From Candidatus Binataceae bacterium (GTDB taxonomy: Bacteria > Desulfobacterota > Binatia > Binatales > Binataceae), in the NCBI GenBank assembly GCA_035294265.1, contig DATGLK010000018.1, forward strand, positions 44,292 to 108,291: a stretch of DNA of 64,000 nucleotides. The letters are read 5' to 3'. The notes under the pieces were generated by a model. The model was not told the DNA's origin, ran no database searches, and saw nothing but the letters and a program-made list of their open reading frames with translations. Shown piece after piece: positions 28,455 through 37,621 of this stretch; position 1 is the stretch's first letter; each line of letters starts with the position of its first letter. A program made the translations under genes and the position numbers.

Positions 28455-29441
28455 TTAGGGAGTTAATGCCGATGGGTTGACACAGTTCTCAAGGGCTTGG
28501 CCCGCGCTCAGCCGTCGGATATTGGCGGCCAGCGCCGCTGCGATACCGCTGTAGGACAAGTCGGTCACGCCGGCGATATGCGGGGTGGCCAAGATTTCAG
28601 GATGGGCAGCCAGGGGTGAATCAACCGCCAACGGTTCGCGCTCGAAGACGTCCATCGCTGCGCCCATCAGCCGCCCCTGGCGCAAGGCCGCGAGCAGGGC
28701 TGCGGCGTCGATCAAACCGCCGCGCGCCGGATTGATGATACAGGCCTGGGGCGGCAGCAGAGCCAGGGCGCGCTCGTCGATCAGGCCGCGGCTATCCTCG
28801 GTTTGGGGCAGGCACAGGAACAGATAGTCGCTGCGTGCCAAAAGCTCCGGCAGTTGAGCGGGCCCGCCCAGCCATTCCAAGTCCAGTGCCTTCGCCAGCG
28901 CCGGATTGGGGCTGCGCTGCAAGCCCATTAGGCGCATCCCGAAGGGGCGCAGCCGCAGCGCCAGGGCCTGTCCGATTCCGCCCAGGCCCACGATTCCTGC
29001 CCGTCGGTTAAACAGCACTCGCCCCTCGGGCGCGCCCCAGTCCGCGCCGGTGCGCAGATTGTGCCGAGCCTGCGCCAGCCGCCGGCTGACCGCGATCGCC
29101 GCCATCACGCACCATTCGGCCACCGATTCGGCATTGCCGGTGCCCGCGGTGGGCACGTTTGCCACTGCGATCGAGCGCGCGCTAGCCGCCGCGATATCGA
29201 CTCCTTCCAACCCGGCGCCCCATTGATGGATCAGACGCAAGCCGGCGATTTTGTCCATCAATGCGCCGTCGATGGGTGCCATCGCGGGAATTAGCACCTG
29301 GGCGGCGAAACCGCCGATTTTCAAGGCCTCAAGCTCGACCATCTCCAAATGCATCTCGGGCAGCGCTGCACTGAGAAACTTGGGAATAGCCGGGAACGAA
29401 GTGCCGGCGACGATGACTGAAATCGAGCCTGGGCCTGCCAC
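28455..29441 (-). CDS. D-isomer-specific 2-hydroxyacid dehydrogenase
   Basis: NAD(P)-dependent oxidoreductase of the phosphoglycerate dehydrogenase superfamily, 328 residues from a GTG preceded by AGGTGG. The nucleotide-binding motif is GIVGLGGIGQALALRL. The active-site residues are Arg in NPARGGLID, Glu in DVFEREPL and His in ATPHIAGVTD. It sits 44 bp after the amidohydrolase and 35 bp before the RidA-like gene, so the three are probably cotranscribed. The substrate is unknown. Confidence 0.88.
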   Translation of the reverse strand: MAGPGSISVIVAGTSFPAIPKFLSAALPEMHLEMVELEALKIGGFAAQVLIPAMAPIDGALMDKIAGLRLIHQWGAGLEGVDIAAASARSIAVANVPTAGTGNAESVAEWCVMAAIAVSRRLAQARHNLRTGADWGAPEGRVLFNRRAGIVGLGGIGQALALRLRPFGMRLMGLQRSPNPALAKALDLEWLGGPAQLPELLARSDYLFLCLPQTEDSRGLIDERALALLPPQACIINPARGGLIDAAALLAALRQGRLMGAAMDVFEREPLAVDSPLAAHPEILATPHIAGVTDLSYSGIAAALAANIRRLSAGQALENCVNPSALTP

Positions 29442-29485
29442 GAACCACCTGCGAAGTGAAAGTGTGAATTTGCGCCCGGGGCTGA

Positions 29486-30994
29486 CTATCGCGTGGCAGC
29501 TAGGCTTGGCGGCGTGTCTGGCAAGCTAGCGGCTTGTGCTTCGGTCGCCAGAAGCTCGCGCACCGCGGCTTCCACCCGCGTGCCGCTAAAGAATCGCGGA
29601 TTGTTGCAGGTGAGGTAACGGGCGGAGTTGGCAAAGACGAAGTCGCGAAACTGGCCCCGGTCGAGCGCGCCGTCCTCGACCAGTTCGTAGGCCTCGCTCA
29701 GTACACCATTCATGTCAGGCACATCGAAATGGCTGATGTCGGAGCTAAAGAGCGGATGCAGGCGGGCGCGATAGGGATTAGTTCGGGTATTGAAGGCCCA
29801 AACGACCGTGGGATCGTCGGGTTCGCAACCGAAATAAAAGCGCTCGGCAAACAGCTCGCGGATATCCTGTCCCTGAGCGATCCCGCATTGAGCGAAATCG
29901 TCCTGCGTCTCGGGCACGTCGATACCTACCGCCAGCAGCAGCCCCAGCCGGTCGAGGTCGGCGCCCGGCCCGTGCAGGAATTGAGCCCAGCCGGAATCGC
30001 CGAAACGTTCGGCCAAGGCGAGGAATTCCTCGCGGTTGAGGGCGGAGGGGCGCAGCTGCTCGAGCGCCTTGGGGTTACGCTTATGCCAATGGCCGACCAA
30101 GTCGCTGTAAAGGTTGCAGGCCCATCCCGCGCCACCCTCCATGAAAGCGAAACGCAGACTGGGAAAGCGTCGGGTGACACCGCCCAAAAACAGCGCCTTG
30201 CACACCGCGTCCTGAGCCGAAGCGAAATGGCCAATATGGTTGTAGACAAAATTGCTGGGCGACACCCGCAACCCGAGGCCGTTGCCGGCGGTATGAAAAG
30301 CCGGCGCCACGCCCAGCTCCTGGCATTTGGCCCAGACTGGGTCGTAGTCGTAGGCGCTGTCGATTCCCAGCGGATCAAGCCAGATGCCGCCTTCACCCGA
30401 ACGCCGAATCAGGCTGCCCATCATGACCGCCTTTAGCCCCAGCTCGCTCACTGCGTGCTCCAGCTCCGCAATCGCTTCGTCGGGAGTATGCATCGGAATG
30501 GGCGCGACCGGAGTAATCCGATCCGAGTAAGAAGCGAACCGCTCGGCTAGATAGCTGTTGTAGGCCCGGCAACAGGCACGCCGGGCCTGTTCGTCGGCGA
30601 TATGGGGCAAGCTCAAGCCGTAAGTGGGGAACAGCACGATAAAATCCAGGCCGATCTCGTCCAACCGCTCGTAGAGCAACTTGGGCATCACCGCGGTGGC
30701 GCGATCGCGGCTGCCCCAGGGGGTCTGCCACCATCCGCCCTGCAACTCGCGCCGCGCCCGCCGTCGGGCGGTCTCGGCGGCAAAGCCATCGGCAGTGGGT
30801 GCGGTGTTTGCCAATCCCACCGCTAGACGATTGAGCCGGGAGCCGGCGGCTTGAAAGCCTTCCACCGCCTTGCTTCCGCCGATACGCCGCAGATCCTCCA
30901 TAAGCAGGGGAGGAAACTCCCGCCAGTGGCCGTCGGCATCGATTACCGGGTGATTCAATCTGGCCCGCACCGCGGCGCCGCCTTCATGCGCCAT
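29486..30994 (-). CDS. Amidohydrolase-2 family metal-dependent hydrolase
   Basis: TIM-barrel metallohydrolase, 502 residues from ATG 30994; the frame extends 24 codons further without a sensible start. N-terminal PVIDADGHWREF takes the place of the usual HxH. HTAGNGLGLRV, NHIGHF, FMEGGAGW and SSDISHFD supply the remaining metal and acid residues. It resembles the large amidohydrolase family expanded in soil bacteria of uncertain substrate. It is the first gene of a minus operon and diverges from allophanate hydrolase. Confidence 0.84.
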   Translation of the reverse strand: MAHEGGAAVRARLNHPVIDADGHWREFPPLLMEDLRRIGGSKAVEGFQAAGSRLNRLAVGLANTAPTADGFAAETARRRARRELQGGWWQTPWGSRDRATAVMPKLLYERLDEIGLDFIVLFPTYGLSLPHIADEQARRACCRAYNSYLAERFASYSDRITPVAPIPMHTPDEAIAELEHAVSELGLKAVMMGSLIRRSGEGGIWLDPLGIDSAYDYDPVWAKCQELGVAPAFHTAGNGLGLRVSPSNFVYNHIGHFASAQDAVCKALFLGGVTRRFPSLRFAFMEGGAGWACNLYSDLVGHWHKRNPKALEQLRPSALNREEFLALAERFGDSGWAQFLHGPGADLDRLGLLLAVGIDVPETQDDFAQCGIAQGQDIRELFAERFYFGCEPDDPTVVWAFNTRTNPYRARLHPLFSSDISHFDVPDMNGVLSEAYELVEDGALDRGQFRDFVFANSARYLTCNNPRFFSGTRVEAAVRELLATEAQAASLPDTPPSLAATR

Positions 30995-31232
30995 TGTTCC
31001 AATTCTCCGTCGCGCGGTCAGGGCCGCGGTTTTGCCGTCATCGAGCTTGCGGTGGCACGACCGCAAGCACCGCGGCGCAGCGGCGATTGATCGCGCGCCT
31101 TTTCATGTAGCGCCGTGCGCGCCTTTCCGTCAATCGAAGTTGTGGGTCGGGGCGGCGCGCGGTTTTAGCCTCGACGCATGCCGTGGCACTAATATCGAAG
31201 CCGCGCGAAGCGCAGAAAAGGAGCCTGCCAAA

Positions 31233-33047
31233 ATGGCGCAACAATTACCGGCTTTGGACATCGCCAGCTTAAGCGCGGCCTACGCCGCTGGCGCCTGCCG
31301 GCCCACTGAAATCGTGGCGCGGATCGGCGAGGCGATCGCCGCCGCCGGCCATGGGCCCATCTGGATCGACGTGGTCGAGACCGCGCAATTACTGGCTCAG
31401 GCCGAGGCCGTGGAGCGCAGGCGCGCGGCGGGCGAAGAACTCCCTCTCTACGGCCTGCCCTTCGCCCTCAAGGATGCGATCGACGTGGCCGGTCGGCAGA
31501 CGACCGCGGCCTGCCCCGCTTTCGCCTATCGTGCCGCGACCAGCGCCCCCGTGGTCCAACGGCTAAGCGCCGCGGGCGCGATTTTGTTGGGCAAGACCAA
31601 CCTCGATCAATTCTGCACCGGTTTGGTGGGCGTGCGCTCGCCATACGGCGCCTGCCGTTCGCTGTTCGATCCCGCCTATATCGCCGGTGGGTCCAGTTCC
31701 GGCTCCGCGCTGGCGGTTGCGGCAGGTCTGGCCAGCTTCGCCGTGGGTACCGATACGGCGGGCTCGGGCCGGGTTCCGGCGGCTTTCAACAATATTGTCG
31801 GGCTCAAGCCCAGCAAGGGACTGATCAGCAGCCGCGGGGTGGTTCCCGCATGCCCCAGTCAGGATTGCGTCTCGATCCTGGCGGGAACCGTGGGCGATGC
31901 GATGGCGGTGCTGCGCGTTGCGGCCGGCTACGATCCCGCCGATCCCTTTAGCCGGCGTGCTCCCGATCCCGCGTTCCAGGCTTCCGCCCTGCCCAGGGAG
32001 CCCCGTTTCGGTATCCCCAGCCGCCTGGAGTTCTTCGGCGATTGGCAAGCCGAAAGTTTGTATCAGGCCAGCCTGGACAAGCTGCGAGCTGTGGGAAGCC
32101 TGGCGGAGATAGACATCGAGCCTTTTTTGGCCGCCGGCGCGCTTTTGTACGAGGGGCCTTGGTTGGCCGAGCGGTTGGCCAGCCATCAAGCCTTTCTGGA
32201 TGCCCACCCCGAAGCCTTCCATCCGGTGGTAGCTGCGCTATTGGAGCGGGGGCGCAAAATCACGGCGGTTGACGCCTTTCGCGGTATGCACCGCTTGGCC
32301 GAGTTGCGCCGCGCCACCGCCGCGCAATGGGAGCGGATGGATCTCCTCGTGCTTCCCACCAGCCCAACCATCTATAGCATTGACCAGATCGAGGCCGATC
32401 CGATCGGCCTCAACACGCGCCTGGGCTATTACACCCAATTTGTCAATCTGCTGGATCTGAGCGCAATCGCGGTACCGGCTGGATTTCGGCGCGACGGCCT
32501 GCCCTTCGGCATCAGCTTGATCGCGCCCGCCTTTGGCGAAGGCGCCTTGGCTCCGATTGCCGACCGCTTCCATCGCGCTCAGCCCAGCACGATCGGCGCC
32601 ACTGGGCGGCCGTTGCCAAGCGTGGGAAGCCTCGCTCCGGGCGAGCGGGAGAGCCGTCCCGGATGGATCCGGGTGGGCGTGGTGGGAGCCCATCTCTCGG
32701 GCCAGCCGCTCAATTGGCAACTCACGCAGCGCGGCGCGCGCCTGGTCGAGACGACCCGCACCGCCGCCGGCTATCGCCTGTTCGCCTTGCCGACCCGCCC
32801 ATCCAAACCCGGCCTGATCCGCGATCGGCGCGGCGCTGGCGCGATCGAGATGGAAGTTTGGGAACTGGAAGCGGCGCCCTTCGCCGCGCTGGTCGCCGAA
32901 ATTCCCTCACCCCTGACGATCGGCAGCGTCAGGCTGGAGGATGGACGCATGGTGCAGGGTTTTCTGTGCGAGAGCGAAGGCGTGGAGGGCGCGCGCGAGA
33001 TTACCAGCTTCGGCGGCTGGCGCGCCTGGCTGGCCCATCGCGGCTAA
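31233..33047 (+). CDS. atzF: Allophanate hydrolase
   Basis: Hydrolyses allophanate (urea carboxylate) to ammonia and carbon dioxide; 604 residues. The amidase-signature domain has the Lys in LPFALKDAIDVAG and the Ser pair in GGSSSGSALAVAAG and DTAGSGRVPAA. The C-terminal domain after about residue 470 (VVGAHLSGQPLNWQLTQRG, KPGLIRD, FLCESEGVEGAREITSFGGW) is specific to AtzF-type enzymes. AAGGAG precedes ATG 31233. No urea carboxylase or biuret hydrolase is beside it, so the source of allophanate is unclear. Confidence 0.93.
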   Translation: MAQQLPALDIASLSAAYAAGACRPTEIVARIGEAIAAAGHGPIWIDVVETAQLLAQAEAVERRRAAGEELPLYGLPFALKDAIDVAGRQTTAACPAFAYRAATSAPVVQRLSAAGAILLGKTNLDQFCTGLVGVRSPYGACRSLFDPAYIAGGSSSGSALAVAAGLASFAVGTDTAGSGRVPAAFNNIVGLKPSKGLISSRGVVPACPSQDCVSILAGTVGDAMAVLRVAAGYDPADPFSRRAPDPAFQASALPREPRFGIPSRLEFFGDWQAESLYQASLDKLRAVGSLAEIDIEPFLAAGALLYEGPWLAERLASHQAFLDAHPEAFHPVVAALLERGRKITAVDAFRGMHRLAELRRATAAQWERMDLLVLPTSPTIYSIDQIEADPIGLNTRLGYYTQFVNLLDLSAIAVPAGFRRDGLPFGISLIAPAFGEGALAPIADRFHRAQPSTIGATGRPLPSVGSLAPGERESRPGWIRVGVVGAHLSGQPLNWQLTQRGARLVETTRTAAGYRLFALPTRPSKPGLIRDRRGAGAIEMEVWELEAAPFAALVAEIPSPLTIGSVRLEDGRMVQGFLCESEGVEGAREITSFGGWRAWLAHRG

Positions 33048-33145
33048 GCGATCAGGCGCAGGCCGGACGCGCCCTTAACTTGGCGCGCCAGATTCGGTTC
33101 TCCCGTGACCGCGCCGGCCGCGCCCGATCCGGTAGCCTCGGCGCG

Positions 33146-34336
33146 GTGGTTGTCCAGCCCAAGCCGCCGCCCGGGGATTGTTCCCATGATTTCCATGGCA
33201 GCTTAGCGCCGGCGGAAATCGTCCTGTTCCGCGGACTGGCCGAAGACCGCCGCATCAGCATGGAGGTATATGCCGACCATCTCGAGGCCGCCCTGGTTCG
33301 GGAGAGGCCGGATCGATGGCGGATCCGAGCTTACCGGCCACAAATCCCGCGCTCGATCGCGGCTCTGCCGTTGAGCTATCAGCAGCGTCTGCGCCTGACT
33401 CGCTATCTCGGCTATCCGCTGGCCGCGCGCCGCAGTCAGGGCGATCTCAATCATGTGATCGAGCACGGCTACGGCCATCTGGCGCTGGCGCTGCGCGCTG
33501 GGCGCACGATCGTCACCGTGCACGACCTGATCCCGATATTGCATTGGCAAGGAGCGATCGCGGGCGCGCCCGCGGAGCGCAAGCGCCCGCTTCTGAGCGA
33601 GCTGTCCTTGCGTGCCTTGCGCCACGCTACCCAGGTGATCGCGATCAGCGAGAATACCCGGCGCGATCTAATCCGCTATCTGGACTGTCCCGGCGAGCAG
33701 GTAAGCGTGGTCTATTGGGGTGTCGATGAAGCCTTTCGCCCCGTTGTGCCCGAGGAAAAGCTCGCCTTGCGCAAGAGCTGGGGCCTGCCCACCGACCACA
33801 GCCGGCTGATACTTATCAGCGGCGCGCGCTTTTATAAGAACGAGGAAACCAGCCTGGCCGTGATGGGCCAGCTTCAGCCCGGCGCGGCTCCGCTCCTGCT
33901 GGTGCGGCTGGGACCATCGACCGCATCGTGGCGGGCAGTGCTTAAGCGCTCGGGACTGGGGCGGCGGGTAATCGAGCTGGAGTCAGTGCCGCATGATCGG
34001 ATGTGGCAACTCTACAATGCCGTCGATTGCCTGTTGTTTCCCTCCTGGTACGAGGGCTGCGGCCTGCCTCCGCTGGAAGCGATGGCGTGCGGCACGCCCG
34101 TGGTGGCCTCGGATGCCGGGGCGCTGCCCGAGGTGCTGGGCGAGGCCGCCTTGATGGCGCCGCCCGGCGACGTCCGCGGCCTGACCCGGGCGCTCGAGCT
34201 GATGCTAGGCGATGCGGCCCGAAGGCAGCGGCAGATAGCCCTGGGGCTGGCCCAGGCGCATCAATTCTCCTGGCAGCGCACGGCGCGCGAAACCGCCGCG
34301 GTTTACGATCGCGTGCTGACCAACCCGCCGCGCTGA
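33146..34336 (+). CDS. GT4-family glycosyltransferase
   Basis: Retaining GT-B transferase of about 396 residues, 99 bp after atzF. The N-terminal part [23 protein letters not shown] is the first Rossmann strand with the donor loop. [29 protein letters not shown] and the C-terminal donor-site motif [20 protein letters not shown] (E-x7-E) are typical. The only start codon upstream of the conserved ILFRG segment is GTG 33146; ATG 33260 would cut into the fold. A sugar-polymer role is likely; acceptor and donor are unknown. Confidence 0.83.
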   Translation: MVVQPKPPPGDCSHDFHGSLAPAEIVLFRGLAEDRRISMEVYADHLEAALVRERPDRWRIRAYRPQIPRSIAALPLSYQQRLRLTRYLGYPLAARRSQGDLNHVIEHGYGHLALALRAGRTIVTVHDLIPILHWQGAIAGAPAERKRPLLSELSLRALRHATQVIAISENTRRDLIRYLDCPGEQVSVVYWGVDEAFRPVVPEEKLALRKSWGLPTDHSRLILISGARFYKNEETSLAVMGQLQPGAAPLLLVRLGPSTASWRAVLKRSGLGRRVIELESVPHDRMWQLYNAVDCLLFPSWYEGCGLPPLEAMACGTPVVASDAGALPEVLGEAALMAPPGDVRGLTRALELMLGDAARRQRQIALGLAQAHQFSWQRTARETAAVYDRVLTNPPR

Positions 34337-34598
34337 GCGCGACACGCGCTCGCGTCCATGGTTAGCTTCGACTGGTATTGCACCTTTCCTCCACGCAATT
34401 CCGACACGCTTTGCTACCAGCCTTCACAGGGCGCAGAGGGAGCTTTAAAAGATCGCACCACCGGCGCCGCTGGCGCAGCGTCATCGCTCGCCGATGGTCG
34501 CAAGCCTGCCCGAGCGCGAACGCACCGCCAAAGGCGGCGTGATCATAGACGAAACCGAAGTGCTCAGGGCGGCAACCGCCGGTTGAAACATGCAGCGC

Positions 34599-34994
34599 TC
34601 AGCCTTTAATCACCTGCAGTCCAAGATGGCGCTCGAACGCGTCGAAGTCCCGGTCGGAGTGAAGCAGCGTGTGACCGTGCTGAATGCAAAATGTCGCTAT
34701 GAGCGTATCGATCGTCGCCCGCACGGTGATGCCTCGTCCGCGCAGGAAGCGATAATTCCGCGCCGCGCCGATCGCAATCTCACGGCCGCCCATGGCGCGA
34801 AATTCGAACGGCTCAAAGTGGCTGAGCGCGCGGGCGGCGTCCGATTCGGAGCGCAACCCCTGCAACACCTCAGCGAGAATCAGATCGCCGACCAGCAGGA
34901 TTTCCCTGTCCATCAAGCGATCGAGCAGATCGGTGGCGGCGCCGCGCTTGCCGTTGAAGTAGTCGATCCAGACCGAAGAATCGACCAGGGTCAC
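34599..34994 (-). CDS. vapC: VapC-type PIN-domain RNase toxin
   Basis: 131-residue PIN-domain endoribonuclease toxin. The acidic metal-binding set is visible: Asp5 in VDSSVWID, Glu42 in ILAEVLQG, Asp96 in ATIDTLIA and Asp114/118 in HSDRDFDAF. It overlaps the antitoxin gene by 4 bp. VapC toxins cut tRNA or rRNA when the antitoxin is lost. Confidence 0.92.
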   Translation of the reverse strand: MTLVDSSVWIDYFNGKRGAATDLLDRLMDREILLVGDLILAEVLQGLRSESDAARALSHFEPFEFRAMGGREIAIGAARNYRFLRGRGITVRATIDTLIATFCIQHGHTLLHSDRDFDAFERHLGLQVIKG

Positions 34995-35197
34995 TCTTTG
35001 GCGAAGCGGTCGCGCCGTATCGCGTCGAGGTCGCCCTCCCAGCGGAGCTTGCCGCGTAATTCGCGCATCTCGCCCTGTCGCTTCAACCGCACCATCAGTT
35101 CAAGGCTGCGCTCGACCGCCTCGCGCTTGGTCTTGGCACCCGAAGCACGCATCGCGTCCTTCATCAAGCCGTCGTCAATCACGATATTGGTCCGCAT
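34991..35197 (-). CDS. vapB: VapB-type antitoxin
   Basis: 68-residue antitoxin beginning MRTNIVIDDGLMKDAMRASG with KTKREAVERSLELMVRL, the ribbon-helix-helix DNA-binding part of one VapB class. The charged C-terminal tail would wrap the toxin. Antitoxin-first order with a 4-bp overlap implies autoregulated cotranscription. Confidence 0.92.
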   Translation of the reverse strand: MRTNIVIDDGLMKDAMRASGAKTKREAVERSLELMVRLKRQGEMRELRGKLRWEGDLDAIRRDRFAKE

Positions 35198-35267
35198 CGC
35201 GAATCACCTGATGTGCATGCTAGACCTCCCACGTACACATCACAAGCCTCAGGCGGAGCGCGATTGA

Positions 35268-35585
35268 GGTCAAGGGCGGCCCCACGCGGGCGATATCGAG
35301 CTTACCGAGAACGAATGGAGCCGTGGGTGGCAACCTGCGCGACCGCCACTGTTTCTGCGTCGTCTACAACTGCCGAGCAAGGAGGCGCCCGCCTTCCGCG
35401 TGCCGCTTTACGGTTTCGACCGCTGGAGCAAGCTGTTTGCGCCCTGCCAGCTCCTGGCCCTCGACACGTTCGTCAAGCACGTGAGGGCCGTTCGGAGCGA
35501 GATGAACCGCGCGGAGATTCCGAAAGTGTGGAGGCAGGCCATTTCCGCGCTGCTTTGCTCCGGGAAGACATCTACCGTGTGTTAG
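35268..35585 (+). pseudogene. Fragment of a DUF1156-type DNA methylase
   Basis: An open frame without a proper start reads DIELTENEWSRGW, then LPSKEAPAFRVPLYGFDRW, SKLFAPCQLLALDTFVKHVR and AVRSEM before decaying to a stop. The FRVxxYGxxRWxxLFxxRQLLAL-TFV pattern is what I recall of the C-terminal half of DUF1156-domain adenine-specific methylases. These are about 900 residues, so only about a tenth remains. The fragment lies on the opposite strand between vapBC and mazEF. This suggests a deleted defence or restriction locus. Identification is from memory and not searched. Confidence 0.5.
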
Positions 35586-35636
35586 GCTTTGCCTCGTCGG
35601 TTGCAGGATGCGAGAGACTGGCGTGAACGACCAGCT

Positions 35637-35981
35637 TTACACCAGGTCGAGCACTTCGCGCAGCGCTACCGCGACGCGCGCCATAATCGCATGGTCGAGT
35701 TGAGCGAGCGGGCCTTCGACCAGGCGCCGGTTGTCGATCGCGCGGAGCTGGTCGATGAGCAGGTCGGAGTCGCGCCGCAGCGAAGCTTGCGCCAGCACGC
35801 GGATCCGCAACGGCTCTGCGTCATCAACGAGATTCGTCGTCAACGGAATGATCAGCGTCGAGGGATGGCCGGCCTCGATCAGTGCCTGCGCCTGGACGAT
35901 CAGCACCGGCCGGGTTTTGCCCGCTTCGGTGCCGCGGCGAGGATTCAGATTGGCGAGCCAGACTTCGCCGCGCTCAGGCAT
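35637..35981 (-). CDS. mazF: MazF/PemK-type mRNA interferase toxin
   Basis: 114-residue toxin with the family opening RGEVWLANLNPRRGTEAGKTRPVLIVQ, followed by STLIIPLTTN and LLIDQLRAIDNRRL. MazF cuts mRNA at short sequence sites. It overlaps the upstream antitoxin gene by 8 bp. Complete and apparently intact. Confidence 0.92.
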   Translation of the reverse strand: MPERGEVWLANLNPRRGTEAGKTRPVLIVQAQALIEAGHPSTLIIPLTTNLVDDAEPLRIRVLAQASLRRDSDLLIDQLRAIDNRRLVEGPLAQLDHAIMARVAVALREVLDLV

Positions 35982-36210
35982 CCGGGTCGCGCTCGATTCT
36001 GGCGAACTCGGCGTTCACCCGCATGCTTTCGCGGTGTACCTTGCGCGACGCGCGCGCCATGCGTTCGGCGCGGGCGCGGGTTTCGGCGTCGCGGTTCATC
36101 CGCTCGATGGCGCGACGGATGTATTCGGCGCGCGGGATGCCGAGCGCCCTGGCGCAGCGGTCGCTCGTTTCGAGCAGCTCCGTCGGCAGTTTCAGCGAGA
36201 TTGATTCCAT
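35974..36210 (-). CDS. Ribbon-helix-helix antitoxin paired with MazF
   Basis: 78 residues. MESISLKLPTELLETSDRCA followed by LGIPRAEYIRRAIERMNRD is a CopG/Arc-type ribbon-helix-helix DNA-binding domain. A charged, Arg-rich C-terminal tail would neutralise the toxin. It is the first gene of the pair and probably represses its own promoter. Confidence 0.85.
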   Translation of the reverse strand: MESISLKLPTELLETSDRCARALGIPRAEYIRRAIERMNRDAETRARAERMARASRKVHRESMRVNAEFARIERDPDA

Positions 36211-36494
36211 GGAAGCGTAATGAATATCCCAATGAGATATCTTTCAACAATATCTGCGAATTGGGGAGAAAAGACAATCCGGACTGTCGGGAAAGGGGAA
36301 CGTGACCAAAGTTGCGCGGCCGCCGGGCGGCCGACATCGTGGACTCCAACTGGTTTGCGCATTCCATCGTCGCTGGGATTCTTCACTGGCGCGCTCGCGA
36401 TGCTCGGGCTGGTTCAGAATGACGGTTGTGCGGGGAGGCGGGCCGACCTCTGACCGCCCCCGCGACTATTGCTGCCGCTGGTTTTGCCTAATCC
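36211..36494. other. Intergenic stretch with a likely short interspersed element
   Basis: No gene found. Bases 36370-36423 (GATTCTTCACTGG, then GCTCGCGATGCTCGGGCTGG, then TTCAGAATGAC) resemble the short GATTCTTCGC...GCTCAGAATGAC intergenic palindromic units seen scattered in many bacterial genomes. Only one copy was noticed in this window. Confidence 0.35.
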
Positions 36495-37379
36495 CTAAAA
36501 TCCGCTGAGGAATTCCCGAATCCGCCCGCCCACGTCTTCCTGGCCGCTGCCCAGGCTGAGCACGGTGGAGACATGATTGTGGCCTTGCTGCCAGATGAAT
36601 TGCGGACTCTTGCCGTCGCGCGCGGTGACCGCCGCCGCCAGCTCGAACGTCGGAATCGCGAGTCCCGGCGGATCATACTCGGCCAGGCTCAGGAGGAGCG
36701 GCACTTTGCTCTTAGCCGCGTGCGAAATCGCCGAGCGCGCCTGGTACTGACTTTCGTCCGCGCCGTAGTAGGCGATCATGTTGGGGCCCGGATTGGCGCC
36801 CACCCGGTACACCCCGCTCATCAGAATCGCGGCGGTGATACCGGCGCCGCCGGCGGGATGGAAATCCGAATTGAAGAGATAGGTCGCGGCGTGGCTGGCG
36901 CCCGCCGATTGGCCGAAGAGAAAGACTCGGTTGGGATCGCCGCCATGGCTGGGGGCGTTAGCCCGTGCCCAGCCGATCACACTGGCCACGTCTTGTGCAC
37001 CGGCGGGCCAGGGATGGGCCGGCGCCAGGCGATAATTGGCGATAATCGTGAGCCATCCGTGACGAGCAAAATAAATTCCCAGGTTAGGATAAAATGTTCC
37101 GTCGGCATTTTTGTCGCCGCCCACGAAACCACCGCCGGGAATGTACACCAGGATCGGCAGGTTGCTGCCGTGCGGTCGGTACAGGTCAAGCTTTTGGCGT
37201 GGGTCGGAACCATAGGCGAGATCCGGGCTGATAGTTATTTCGCTAGCGCTTTGTCCTTTGACTAACGGCAAGTACAGCGCCCGCGTCGCGCCCAGGACCT
37301 CATTATTGAAATTTGGCCCCATCGCCGCGATCTTCTCCGCCAAGCCTGCTGGAAAATCGCTCAATGCCATGGCTTGCAT
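36495..37379 (-). CDS. HSL/carboxylesterase-type alpha/beta hydrolase
   Basis: 294-residue serine hydrolase with esterase features. The oxyanion-hole loop is IPGGGFVGG, replacing the usual HGGG. The nucleophile elbow is FLFGQSAGASHAATY. Asp in LAEYDPPGLAIP and His in QQGHNHVSTV complete the triad. No signal peptide, so cytoplasmic. It diverges from the Rieske oxygenase gene and may hydrolyse an ester or lactone in the same catabolic area. Confidence 0.85.
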   Translation of the reverse strand: MQAMALSDFPAGLAEKIAAMGPNFNNEVLGATRALYLPLVKGQSASEITISPDLAYGSDPRQKLDLYRPHGSNLPILVYIPGGGFVGGDKNADGTFYPNLGIYFARHGWLTIIANYRLAPAHPWPAGAQDVASVIGWARANAPSHGGDPNRVFLFGQSAGASHAATYLFNSDFHPAGGAGITAAILMSGVYRVGANPGPNMIAYYGADESQYQARSAISHAAKSKVPLLLSLAEYDPPGLAIPTFELAAAVTARDGKSPQFIWQQGHNHVSTVLSLGSGQEDVGGRIREFLSGF

Positions 37380-37554
37380 CCTCCGTGATGGCTATCTCAG
37401 AGGTCAGTCTTGTCCGGCCGCGCGGCAACAATCAAGTCGCGCAAAGAGCCACGGCAAGCGTTTCGCGCTTGCGGCTTGCGCATCGGCCCCGCGCCGAGCT
37501 TGTCAAGTAGCCGCGGTGGGCGCATTATCGACTTGAACCACTGCCGCGCATCGA

Positions 37555-37572
37555 GCGGTCCGCGGGGACCGC
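37555..37572. promoter_or_regulatory. Short inverted repeat upstream of the Rieske oxygenase
   Basis: GCGGTCC-gcgg-GGACCGC is a perfect 7-bp stem 50 bp before the oxygenase start. It may be a 5' UTR hairpin or operator. It sits in the 37380-37621 gap, which holds no gene. Confidence 0.25.
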
Positions 37573-37621
37573 GATTTGGTCCGGCGACGCGGTCCAATCC
37601 TACTTTCAAGGAGAGCCTCCG

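Noticed and set aside
29534-30436. 300-codon plus-strand frame inside the amidohydrolase
   Set aside because: Antisense shadow without start signal or motif.
34358-34609. Plus-strand frame between the glycosyltransferase and vapC, and a nearby alternate frame with TAKGGVIIDETE that recalls GroES
   Set aside because: Too short, out of context and not matching GroES outside a few residues.
35213-35626. 137-codon plus-strand frame overlapping the methylase remnant
   Set aside because: A different register from the one with methylase-like sequence; Arg/Ala-rich and motif-free.
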